64,000 bases of DNA from Trichoderma breve (Eukaryota; Ascomycota; Sordariomycetes; Hypocreales; Hypocreaceae). Shown in pieces: positions 39,601-48,353 of this stretch. The stretch's first letter is position 1; every line of letters begins with the position of its first letter. A program made the translations under genes and the position numbers. The notes beneath the pieces are model-generated. The model was not told where the DNA came from. It did no database searches and was given only the letters and a program-made list of their open reading frames with translations. Where the stretch lies: positions 1,922,001 to 1,986,000 of the forward strand of contig NC_079235.1 of the NCBI RefSeq assembly GCF_028502605.1. Reading direction: 5' to 3'.

Positions 39601-40236
39601 AGCTGGGTGTAGCCGGCCATCTCTAAACTTGGACGCAATCGCAAGATCAAGCTCTTCAGACTCTGTCACGGATCGGTTCAGTTTCCTCCCTCGCACTGAT
39701 TTCTCGGCTTCGTAAAAGTCATGGAAATGGGCCGTCAAAATGGGCACAAAACGGCTCGTGACGAGATCAGCAAGGTCTTTGTTACGGAGCGAGCTCACGA
39801 GGCTCAACAGTGCCTGTCGAATTACCCTATCCACCTCGTGTTCAAATGTTGGGTTCTGACTGATGTGGGAATACCACGAGCGTACAAAGTCGCGGAAGAT
39901 CAGGTCCAGGACCTCATCCAGAGCTTGAGATGCCTGGGGGAAGCTGGGATCGAGGGGCTCCTTGTGGTAAGTTTGCCGTTGCCGCAATGCTTCCGCTTCG
40001 GTGCGCCATCTCTGGGAGCTCAGAAACGAAACCCTGGCCGGCCGTGCCGGTCGATCGCCACGAGGGTGCTGTGTGGTTAAAACGAGAGCCGCGATAAGCG
40101 AGAGGAAGCTGATGACGATACCGCCCACGAAGGCATATCCGACCCAGCGCAGCGCAGAGAACCAGCTCACGGCATAGCCCCACGCAATGAAGTAGGCCAC
40201 TCCAGCAAGGGCTACATCTCTACGCTTCAGGGCCAT
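36640..40236 (-). CDS. mdm1: Mdm1-type sorting nexin (PXA-RGS-PX-nexin C)
   Basis: Homologue of yeast Mdm1 and animal SNX13/14/25, ER-anchored tethers at organelle contact sites that bind phosphoinositides and influence lipid droplets and mitochondrial inheritance. Single exon, 1198 aa. Visible in order: N-terminal membrane segment(s) (about 9-55); PXA domain (about 96-290, including EVLDLIFRDFVRSWY); RGS-like domain (about 411-555, with YFMEYMDRQRLMPLVQFWL); a long Ser/Asp-rich linker with an acidic patch (about 755-787) and a short coiled coil (about 805-853); PX domain (about 863-980, with RRYSEFHELHQKLR at 909); and sorting nexin C-terminal domain (about 1068-1180). The start at 40236 puts the hydrophobic anchor at the extreme N terminus, as in the family. 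A full-length gene without introns is plausible here. Confidence 0.95.
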   Translation of the reverse strand: MALKRRDVALAGVAYFIAWGYAVSWFSALRWVGYAFVGGIVISFLSLIAALVLTTQHPRGDRPARPARVSFLSSQRWRTEAEALRQRQTYHKEPLDPSFPQASQALDEVLDLIFRDFVRSWYSHISQNPTFEHEVDRVIRQALLSLVSSLRNKDLADLVTSRFVPILTAHFHDFYEAEKSVRGRKLNRSVTESEELDLAIASKFRDGRLHPAASLSFPDTKMVQQDYLRSLVERLLSKILPKKMLSSRAVSIIVREIVGCAVLFPVVQLLSDPDMWNQLIENLGRSMLQDRSTVRKLRAALDQHASPTPRSNKLAMAPRLAPGDNERKFEKFIRAIRRVNNLSDARRFRSEVASQLKRDSLQENQDPVYLRRLEMGKRLLDERVHHLAAGGNRHSPMPASSAPPVSTSKLENASLVELLRDPAGLSYFMEYMDRQRLMPLVQFWLVVDGFRNPLEEDGQDDELPSTLPMWTDSDRLDLLQIHQAYLSKPELNVPEVAKKAVKEFLQAGVSATPAEYYKARRAILRAQSGVLETMRSQYFEGFKKSDLYYKCLASQEMSRATMSPPPPTHQAPSVASRTQSYQSKPKPAPRFAPLAAGPSRRLSGSISDLRSVNNNGNGSDPLTSSRRSLDDDRSVNPLFDDDDVDNYGMMDSVQSLDQALSRQQTPDKQVVQAVEQALTNILEDDRPQTAEDLRASLFDTEDNVSSLFGNDNESNRGSFDAGKPLMMAKEAGKPTLSSLGLVSAASRIGVFVDDDLFGDEDKYLPGEKDDEDEEAQSDEEDEIHEAAPGDLGLAEAITALTNDIDRLVAQDAVIESLTKKAELTNNAAELRILKKSRTSLQREIRRKELQRQQYVIQESDNSLYGRSEIRIKSIQVGREDDGREFALYVIEVQRNAGEQMPASSWAVMRRYSEFHELHQKLRSMYPSVRNLDFPRRRVVMKFQSDFLRKRRTALEKYLRELLLLPEVCRSRELRAFLSQSAIAQGEDPMSRENKKDMMTRLYDSVADGMEDILGNIPVLDQISVAGQNLIAAATNQLNTMPLNVSEETFPAAEAEAELDAFENKELEPFIKPICDIFLEVFELNKGNNWLRGRAVVVVLQQLLGGTIEKRVRENIKMAVQEDSLVRYVAMLRNALWPDGEFARDRKPRTTAEKKKTRTEASLMLATLVPDLAGNVVGRVNAQAASRRLFATFNNSRLK

Positions 40237-40752
40237 CGTCGCCTCCTAAGCATCATTGTTGAAAGACACGGTGAGCGAGGGTATCGTAGTGGCATATATG
40301 GGGTGGGAGCTTCGCGATTGCGACGCTATAAACAGGTGTGGTTGCAAGCCCACCGTTATCGATTAGCGGCAGGCCCACCATTACGTAGCGGCCTGCAAGC
40401 ACTCCATTTCACAGCCATTGTACAGCATCCATGGATCTCTCTCTATGCACAGCTTACAGGCCGTGGGAAAGATGGATATGAACGCATGATGCCGCTGCAC
40501 ATGAGCCGACTTTCACCTGATATGCCATTTCCATCTGATTCGTGAATGGGATAGCATTTGTACATTACCTATAACACTGCAGGCGCCATGGTATGGGATA
40601 CAGCCCAACAGAGATGCATCACGCAAGCGATAGCTTCTACGAATAATATTCACGACTGTCATTTCCCATTCTGCATATTCCATCCTCCACGCCAATAAAC
40701 GGGCTTAAAAGGGTATTCATTCTTTCATCTATCATGCTCCAACATCGTGCAA
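40237..40752. other. Intergenic: Mdm1 promoter and Trm8 3' region
   Basis: No gene seen. Both neighbours read left, so this holds the Mdm1 promoter and leader and the Trm8 3' UTR. Confidence 0.6.
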
Positions 40753-41678
<926 letters not shown>

Positions 41679-42299
41679 TGTTCTAATCCAAGAACTTTGG
41701 TAGCAATTCGTGTGTTGAGCTTTGAGGGACAGCAGACGGAAATTTTATTGATGAGATTCAATATCTGACTTTGGCTGGCAACCAAGGAAAGTTTGGTGGA
41801 GGCGAAACAGGAAAGCGGTCTGGCACAGTGAGTGCATGCATTTTACGGCACAAAGCTACATTGGGTTTAGTTGCACTCGGCCCACATTGACAGCTTCAGC
41901 CCAGCCAGGTACCGGTGACTACAACGTACGGCACTTGAATCATCCCGAGAGAACATACAACTTCACATGTCAGCCAAATATGAATGCATAGTCGACTACC
42001 TACCAATGTCAGCTCACTGGTTTGGAACTCTAAGGTAAAGCGGTCTGAAGTGGCGAGATCTGGGTGGTGAGACCGGAGCTCCTGGAAGACAGCCCATAAA
42101 GTACCGAGTACTTGCAGCGTCGCAAAATAACGGCTCGACCCCTGGACATCGCGACTGGACTGCTGCGAGCCAGCCTAAAAAAATACCTTAGCTGAGACAG
42201 CTCCTGGGCATCTCTTTGCTTCTTCATTGTGCTCGCTGGGCAATGAACGCTTCCCTTTCTTTTCCATCATCGCGACGCCTTCTTCCATAATTCTGCGCC
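41679..42299. promoter_or_regulatory. Bidirectional promoter, Trm8 / small membrane protein
   Basis: A 621-bp stretch between two divergent start codons, hence a shared promoter region. No coding sequence except a short uORF (42243-42290) ahead of the rightward gene. Confidence 0.6.
42243..42290 (+). promoter_or_regulatory. uORF in leader of small membrane protein gene
   Basis: ATG followed by 14 further codons and a TAA, ending 9 nt before the main ATG at 42300. The short gap would hinder reinitiation, so the uORF may reduce translation if it is included in the transcript. The transcription start is not known. Confidence 0.45.
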
Positions 42300-42667
42300 A
42301 TGGCTGTGCTGCTCTGGGATGTCTCTGGTGCGCTGGCATTTCTGTCGTTCCCCGGCTCAGCTTTTCTCGTCAGTGCCATATCATGGATTAGCGTGAGTAC
42401 TCTTCTAGACGCCTCCTTTTCTCATCTCTCGTATCTGACTTCCATGCATAGTTGGCCCTGGGCTTGTTTTTTATTGTTCCTTCCCTCCTTGCCGTCGTTT
42501 TCGATATTCTCTTATGGATCTGGAGAACGTTTACCCAAGCCCCAGATGAACGGACCCCCGCCGCAGCCGCAGCCGGTTCGGCAGCAGCAATAGTCGCGGC
42601 ATCAACAGTCGCAGCAACAACAACAATCGGTTCCGAACATGGCGATCAGCGAGCGAGACGACGATAA
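42300..42667 (+). CDS. Small two-span membrane protein, conserved-looking, function unknown
   Basis: Exons 42300-42392 and 42452-42667 with a 59-nt intron (donor GTGAGT, branch CTGAC, acceptor GCATAG) give 102 aa. The first hydrophobic segment is at about 5-30, the second at about 32-54 (LALGLFFIVPSLLAVVFDIL), ending in WIWR. An Ala/Thr-rich tail carries basic residues at the end. The exon join falls between the two hydrophobic segments. If the intron is retained, the first frame continues to a stop at 42593 (97 aa) with a different, Pro/Gln-rich end. I do not recognise a named family. It is tail to tail with Hom6 (77 bp apart). Confidence 0.75.
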
Positions 42668-42744
42668 GCGACCATGGCTTATAACAATTGGTCTTTTTTT
42701 ATTATCAGATACATATATGTCACATAGATATCTTGGATATGGTT

Positions 42745-43920
42745 CTAAGCGATTTGCGAAAGCACCTTGATGAGATCTCCTGTCACGCCCATGGCCGTCA
42801 CGTCTCCGCCGGCACCCGCGCCCTGGATAATCAGGGGATTGCTGCCATATCTCTCAGTATAGAAGCTGATGATGTTGTCACTGCCCTTGAGAGAGGCAAT
42901 GGGGTGTGAGCGATCAAATTGCTCCAGTCCGACCTTGACCTGCTGGGTGGCCACGTCAATGCTACCAACAAATCGAACAACTTTTCCAGCCTTCTCGGCG
43001 GCAGCTTTGGTGTCTTCCATCTGCTGATCAAAGGCAGGCAGCTTGTCGAGAAATTCATCTCCGCTCGAACAAGCCTCCAATTCCTTGGGAATGAGGCTCT
43101 GGACAGGGAAAGATGTGGGCGATTCGACAGGCAGGCCTGCCAAGCGGGCCAAAATAGTCAACTTGCGGGCGACATCAAGGCCATTGAGGTCGTCTCTCGG
43201 ATCCGGCTCGGTATAGCCAAGTGCCTTTGCTTTCTTCACCTCCTCAGACCACTTGCCGCCCTGACCCTCGGTCGGTGCAAATGAATTGAAGAGGAACGAC
43301 ATGGTGCCGCTGAAAACGCCTTCGATTTTGGTCACCTTGTCTCCAGTATCGACCAGATCCTTCAGCGTGGAGATGACTGGCAGACCAGCGCCAACCGAAG
43401 ACTCGTGGTAGATCTTGGCACCAGAGGTTGCGGATGCCGTGAAGATATCCTGCCAGAGCTTGTATGAGCCAGAAAAGGCCTTCTTGTTAGGTGTCACGAT
43501 GCTAAGACCCCGGCTCAGGGCCAGTGGGTAAGCGTCGGCGACATCCTGAGAGCTCGTGTTGTCGACCAAGATCACCTTGGCGGGGGCGGAAGCCAGATAG
43601 TCAATCACTTGCGGCAGGGGAGGAGGGGCCTGTGTGGATGCAGCGAGGCTTTCGGTGACGCCATCAAGGCTCACGGGGGAGTAATCGACATTGTATAGGG
43701 CCTTGCGACTTGTCGAGATGTAGCAGAGGCTCAGCTTGGGAGACGGCCTGCGAGCAGCGAGCGCTTGCAGCTGAGAGAGGAAGCATTTGCCGACACCACC
43801 GGCGCCTAATGTATAATCATAAGTTAGTTTAGTCCATTGATAACTAGCACGCTGAGTGAATCAACGCTCCCGGGAGTATGTACCAATGATGGCGATGTAA
43901 ACCTGATTAACCGCAGCCAT
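42745..43920 (-). CDS. hom6: Homoserine dehydrogenase
   Basis: Reduces aspartate semialdehyde to homoserine with NAD(P)H, the branch point towards threonine, isoleucine and methionine; a cytosolic enzyme. Exons 43920-43884 and 43805-42745 (intron 78 nt, branch CTAAC) give 365 aa, close to yeast Hom6 (359). The intron interrupts the nucleotide-binding loop: VYIAIIG-AGGVGK (GxGxxG) forms across the join. VFSGTMSFLFN and the family signature ALGYTEPDPRDDLNGLDVAR-K (207-227) are present, with the catalytic Asp223 and Lys227 equivalents of yeast Asp219/Lys223. There is no fused aspartokinase domain, as in other fungi. I saw no consensus GCN4 site in the short upstream region, although the pathway is a general-control target in other fungi. 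Confidence 0.97.
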
Positions 43921-44371
43921 TTTGTCTTGTGGGTGAACGGATGCTGCGAAAATACAGGTAGCTTGGATGGAAGATGATGGGTTTCGTTCCGATAGCGGGG
44001 TGATGGAATTAGTGGGGTTGCAGCTAACAGCTCTAAAACTTGGGTCGGCTTAACCTGTACCACTGTTTGATAAACGAAGTTTCCTGTGCTATATGAGGTA
44101 TGATATGCGTATCGATGAGTAAAAAAATCTATATAATGTGTCTAGGTTATTCATAGTCTCTTTTCGTGTTTACCTTCCCATCACGGTATGCTACCACACC
44201 ATCTCTTTTGCCAAGGTTGGCGTTACTTAATCATCAATAATGATATGCTGGTGCCCTAGATTGTTTCTATACGCCCTTAGTGGGAAGCATCGCAATAATC
44301 ATTTCTCTATACTATGCGAGAAGAAATGAATAGATATGAATGATGCCTTGCATTCAAAGGAGCAAAAAGAC
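43921..44371. other. Intergenic: Hom6 promoter and tRNA 3' flank
   Basis: Holds the Hom6 promoter and leader next to 43921; AT-rich further right. No coding sequence seen. Confidence 0.6.
44364..44368 (-). terminator. RNA polymerase III terminator of tRNA-Ala
   Basis: Five T on the minus strand, 4 nt after the tRNA discriminator base; the usual eukaryotic Pol III stop signal is four or more T. Confidence 0.8.
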
Positions 44372-44466
44372 TGGAGAATAAGGGATTTGAACCCCTGACC
44401 TTTTACAGACTTGCACTCAGACTGAACAAATGCAAAGCAAACGTGATACCCCTACACCAACTCCCC
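44372..44466 (-). tRNA. tRNA-Ala(UGC) with 23-nt intron
   Basis: The reverse strand folds as a full cloverleaf. The 7-bp acceptor stem includes a G3-U70 wobble, the identity element of tRNA-Ala. The D arm is short (3 bp). The anticodon stem TTTGC/GTAAA encloses loop TT-TGC-A..T (anticodon at 44434-44432). The T arm has loop TTCAAAT and the discriminator is A73. A 23-nt intron (44430-44408) sits at the canonical position one base 3' of the anticodon. It contains TGCAAG, which can pair with TTTGCA of the anticodon region, the usual anticodon-intron helix of eukaryotic pre-tRNAs. Internal promoters fit: A box TGGTGTAGGGG, B box GGTTCAAATCC. The mature RNA is 72 nt before CCA addition. Confidence 0.93.
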
Positions 44467-45096
44467 GGATCTTGAATTTGGCGAAATGCCATTCAATTCA
44501 AAGAGTTTCAAGAAGTGAGGCTATTGTAGAGATGGAGATTGCATCATCGGAACAACATGGTGGTTAAAATGTATTGAGCGTCTTAGAAGGATGAGATGCA
44601 TGCCATGGAGCCACATGCGAACTGGGCCTTAAACACTGCAGCTAATTAAAAAGGCAGAGACACTGGCAGCTGAGTCGATATTCTATCTCTTATCATGGCG
44701 GCAGGAGGTGAAGAGTCTATATTTACGCTTCGTTACCCTTTTATGGTGTTATTAAGAAAACCCTTGTTATCATCATGCCTTGATCGAGATGTTTTGTTTG
44801 TGCGAGAAACCCGAACGGTCATCAACAAAGACGCTTAGTCACCAAGACCCGTCAACTTTAATCAGTGACGTTCAGCTTCCCGGTAGCGTGGCGGCGATAA
44901 GATCATTTTCTGGGCTTCATTGATCAATATCTGGAAATCTAATCACCCATTGTGGCCTCCACGGTATAAGCCACCCTATCTGGCACTCTACTCGAAGAAG
45001 GATCCTTTATTTCTAGGGATTAAATACGGCCTTTGTCAGTGCACATACAAGAGCCGCGGACAAAGAATATCGCATCTACGCCAGAGAAATCACACA
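44467..45096. other. Intergenic: tRNA 5' flank and CCDC174-like promoter
   Basis: No gene seen. The frame of the next gene is open upstream to about 44920 but contains no earlier ATG, so this part is treated as leader. Confidence 0.6.
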
Positions 45097-46083
45097 ATGC
45101 CTCAGGATCCGAATCTCTACGGCCAAAGGCCGCAAAAGCGAACAAAACGAGAGGCGTTATCGTCATCACTAGATTTTACTGCCCAGCTCACATCACTTAT
45201 ATCCAATGCCACCCCTCAGGCATCAACATCAACGGGGCCTGGACGCGCAAGGCCGAAACAGTCAAAGGACGACATCTTCCGTGGTTCCAGCAAATCAAAA
45301 AAGACGACATCCAGCAGTAAGGAGCGAGATGCCAAATCAGAAAAGCTGGTACTTAAAGAAGTGGCTGGGACAGAGGAGGAGACGCAGGAACTCGAGCGCG
45401 CAAAGCGAAAGATGGAGAGCAAGGCACGGCTCTATGCCGCCATGAAGCGCGGAGACTACGTGCCCAAAGAGAACGAGGCGGCGCCGCTGGTGGACTTTGA
45501 CCGCAAATGGGCTGAAACAGTGGAAGGCCACGACGACTACGAAACCAGCTCGGATGAGGATGCGAATGGCAGCGGCGGCGAGGAGATGGTGGAGTATGAA
45601 GACGAGTTTGGTCGTACACGGCGAGGCACGCGAGCCGACAAGGAAAAGATGGAACGTCGCATACGGCGAGGGCTGCTGGGCGCCGAGGAACTGGAGCGCA
45701 TGTCAGCCCGGCCTAGTGCTCCCAGCAACCTCATCTACGGCGACGCGATTCAAGCAATGGCGTTTGCGCCGGATGATCCGGACAAGATGGCGGAGCTGGC
45801 AAGCAGGCGGGATAGGAGCGCTACGCCGCCCGAGATGAAGCACTACGATGCCGACAATGAGATCCGCACCAAGGGCGTTGGCTTCTACAAGTTCAGCAAG
45901 GACGAGGAGACGCGGACGAAGGAGATGCAGTCGCTGGAGGAGGAGAGGCTCAAGACCGAGGAGCAGCGTAAGCAGCGCGAGGAACAGCGGGCTGCACGAC
46001 GGCGCGAAATCGAACAGCGCCGAAAGGATATGGGGGAGAGGCGGGCGAAGCGGCAGGCCGACAGCTTCCTGGACGGGCTGTAA
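45097..46083 (+). CDS. CCDC174-like coiled-coil nuclear protein
   Basis: Single-exon gene, 328 aa. The start at 45097 (CACACAATG) is the first ATG in a frame that is open further upstream. The N terminus is basic (RPQKRTKR, NLS-like). A charged helical region (about 85-120) is followed by EMVEYEDEFGRTRRGTR. The segments NLIYGDAIQAMAF and GVGFYKFSKDEETR are what I recognise as the CCDC174 family, proteins linked in animals to the spliceosome and exon-junction complex. A long Glu/Arg-rich coiled coil (about 275-325) ends the protein. Its role in fungi is not established. Family assignment is by motif only. Confidence 0.8.
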   Translation: MPQDPNLYGQRPQKRTKREALSSSLDFTAQLTSLISNATPQASTSTGPGRARPKQSKDDIFRGSSKSKKTTSSSKERDAKSEKLVLKEVAGTEEETQELERAKRKMESKARLYAAMKRGDYVPKENEAAPLVDFDRKWAETVEGHDDYETSSDEDANGSGGEEMVEYEDEFGRTRRGTRADKEKMERRIRRGLLGAEELERMSARPSAPSNLIYGDAIQAMAFAPDDPDKMAELASRRDRSATPPEMKHYDADNEIRTKGVGFYKFSKDEETRTKEMQSLEEERLKTEEQRKQREEQRAARRREIEQRRKDMGERRAKRQADSFLDGL

Positions 46084-47718
46084 GAGACGGGAGGAAGTCG
46101 GTCCTACGTGACCAAGGACAGAGGACACCTGGTTTCAATGGTAGCAGTGCTATGCAGTACTAGCAGTAGGACTAACACCTGGTTGCATCTGATCCGGGGC
46201 ACTTGTTATTACAGTCGAAGCGTGCTCTGTATTGTGATTTGATTGAGCGGCGCCACACACGGATTTGGTGTGTCCAAAAAGTCCAACCGCTTGCCCAGCG
46301 CCAGCCCAGGCACCGCCAACCAGAAACTTGTAGCCCGAGACGATAGTGTTGAAAGCAGCGCGCCATCGCTTCAGCCACACGGGTCAGACTCCATCGCGGG
46401 CTGGTAGCGGCAAGGAGGCTTTTTTTCTCTTTCACTTTTTCTTCTTGTTCTTTCTGGTTTGAATATATTTCCCTCGTCCCGTTTAGCCATGGCGCTCACT
46501 TCGCTGATTGGTCGGGGCGGAGTTGGATGGGAGTCCGGACTGCAAAAGAGAGCCAATGGAAGGCCTTCATGGTGCCGGCGACGACGAGAAACAAGAAGGG
46601 CAGAAAACCAAGGACTTGAAAACTACGTGTAGCATGCAAGTCTATTCTAGTCCAAAGCAGGGAGGAAGCGCTAGGGAATGTGAGGCGTCTGGTCGTATTT
46701 GTGTCGTATAACAGAGACAACCAGGAACAAAGAGCATTCCGGCCACACAGTTGGCGGACGAGACAATCCATACGGAGTAATTTCAAACGAGGCCTTTTGC
46801 GGGCAGTTCTAGTTCTCCATGTGACGGCTTTCGTCCCCCTTTGATAGGCGTGTATTCCGTAATGTGTCGTCGTCACAGATTGCGTGCGCTCTGGGCCATT
46901 CAATGCGCGAGGCTGCAGGGCATGTGGCTCTCGGCCTCCGAAGGGCTGCATTTGGCGACCAGCGGATTTCCTCTTCCTCGTCCGGGGGTTGCACCGCGAA
47001 AGCAGGTTTTCACTGTGGCCTCGTGCTGCGTTGCGTTTCCCCCGAATGGCAGGCGAGCGTGGTTTTTTTGGTATTCTGCTTACTTTTTGAGACCTCCTCA
47101 AGCGGGTAAGTTAATCTTACTGTGCTTGTCCAGATCCAAAGAGTAAGATGAGACATGAGTCTGCGCCTCAGCGCTGGGCATTCAGACGGGCTTTCCCCAT
47201 GTCGATGTGAAATTGCTGTCCGATCTTGGTATTAATAGCAGAATTCGTAATATGCAAAATAGGTATACATAGATCCAATAGTAATACGAGACGGGTTACG
47301 CGCGTTGAAGCTGAAACTATTGTGGTTTACGTGTTATCACGGGAAGCGAATCCCGCTGAGATCCGTCTGTCTGGTGCAGGCATTGTTAAGCATATGGACA
47401 GTATATATCTCACTGCGCTGGCATCGCAGCACCGTGTACCCGGCAAGGCCTCGTCCTGTATGGGGAAATTCGAGTAGGATTCGCGCTTGGCTTTGGAACT
47501 AAAGAACTAGCGAGAGACGGCATGAAAGATTGCTAATCCACCCAAAACACCAAAAAGCATTGAAACGATTTTAGCACAGACACTTGACGAACAAAGACCA
47601 CTTTTTTCTTGTTTTCTTTGCTTCTTTACTTTGTCCGCTTTCTGCTTCAAGAGAATCGATATCAAGTGTCGCATGTGAAATTGACGCTTACAATTGAAAC
47701 CAATCTGAATCAATTAAT
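46084..47718. other. Intergenic, 1.6 kb, no confirmed gene
   Basis: Frames here are short and without a matching ATG. A minus-strand frame at 46150-46380 encodes a Gly/Ala-rich hydrophobic stretch but has an in-frame stop and no ATG upstream. A TACGGAGTA motif lies at 46771-46779. Confidence 0.5.
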
Positions 47719-47822
47719 ATGACTCCAATGACTATGAGTACGCAGTTCAGTCCCAGCAAATGCCGGCAGCTGCATCGTGAAGGATGAGGCGTTGGATTGC
47801 ACAGTACGGCCCCTCACTGTGA
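47719..47822 (+). promoter_or_regulatory. Two overlapping short ORFs upstream of CPC1
   Basis: ORF of 22 codons (47719-47787) whose TGA overlaps the ATG of a second ORF of 12 codons (47784-47822). They count as uORFs only if transcription begins upstream of 47719. The GCN4-type site at 47936 argues for a later start, in which case these are chance ORFs. Confidence 0.25.
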
Positions 47823-47935
47823 GGCTCTCGCTGCAATCAACTTGGATCGGCTGGGGAAGACTCAAAAGGCGCGGTGCCACCAACTGGGGCTGGCGCTGTT
47901 CCGGCCAGTCCAGAAGCGGCCTGGTGTCAAAAGTG

Positions 47936-47942
47936 TGAGTCA
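47936..47942. promoter_or_regulatory. GCN4/CPC1 recognition site TGAGTCA upstream of CPC1
   Basis: Perfect match to the Gcn4/CPC1/CpcA consensus TGASTCA, about 410 bp before the main CPC1 exon. Autoregulation through such sites is known for the CPC1/CpcA group. I noticed no other exact copy when reading the window, though I could not run a scan. Confidence 0.6.
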
Positions 47943-48071
47943 CCGGCGGGGCCACGCCTTCTGGCAAGGGCGCCTGCCAATTGAGACAGCGCCTGCGACG
48001 TGCCTGTACTTGGCTGCCAGTGGTCCGCTCAGCGGGTGCCTAACAGCCTGGCAGGCAGCCTGGCGCCGTGC

Positions 48072-48185
48072 ATGTTAGGGCTGCACAAGCCCCCAATGCC
48101 CTCGCCTTGTACCACAGCCCGTGCCGCCCGGGTACGTACCCGCTGGTGTGCCCGCTACCAGAGTTGCTGCCTGAGAAATACATAA
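48072..48185 (+). promoter_or_regulatory. uORF (37 codons) upstream of CPC1, or first coding exon
   Basis: ATG at 48072 (and an in-frame ATG at 48096) runs to TAA at 48183-48185. Orthologous cpc-1/cpcA mRNAs carry uORFs that mediate derepression on amino-acid starvation. Alternatively, a donor GTACGT at 48132 could splice in phase to an acceptor AATTCAG ending at 48353. That would make 48072 or 48096 the CPC1 start and would remove the intervening stop. Confidence 0.45.
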
Positions 48186-48299
48186 CCGCCACGGCCACAT
48201 TTTTTTCTGGTCTTTTTTTTCTTTTCCTTTCTCCTCCACCCCCAAGCATTCACATCACATACAATACACAAGCGTTAGAAGCCTCAGGCTGCCTTCAAG

Positions 48300-48308
48300 A
48301 TGATCTAA
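48300..48308 (+). promoter_or_regulatory. Minimal uORF (Met-Ile-stop) before CPC1
   Basis: ATG ATC TAA, in the same reading frame as CPC1 and 46 nt before the proposed start of its long exon. Very short uORFs are typical of GCN4-type leaders. It would be removed if the intron 48132-48353 is used. Confidence 0.4.
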
Positions 48309-48353
48309 ACAAACCTCTCCCCGAGCGTTTCTCCCCCTTCCGTCAAAATTCAG

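Noticed and set aside
44920..45096. N-terminal extension of the CCDC174-like protein
   Set aside because: The frame is open but begins at a non-ATG codon; the first ATG is 45097 and the extension has no family resemblance.
46150..46380. Minus-strand frame with a Gly/Ala-rich hydrophobic stretch (FLVGGAWAGAGQAVGLFG)
   Set aside because: An in-frame TGA lies just upstream, no ATG begins the frame, and I could not find a clean splice join to the ATG at about 46489. It could be the last exon of a small gene, but this is unsupported.
46496..47101. 201-codon basic frame, minus strand
   Set aside because: Starts at TTG, no domain, and spans sequence that looks intergenic.
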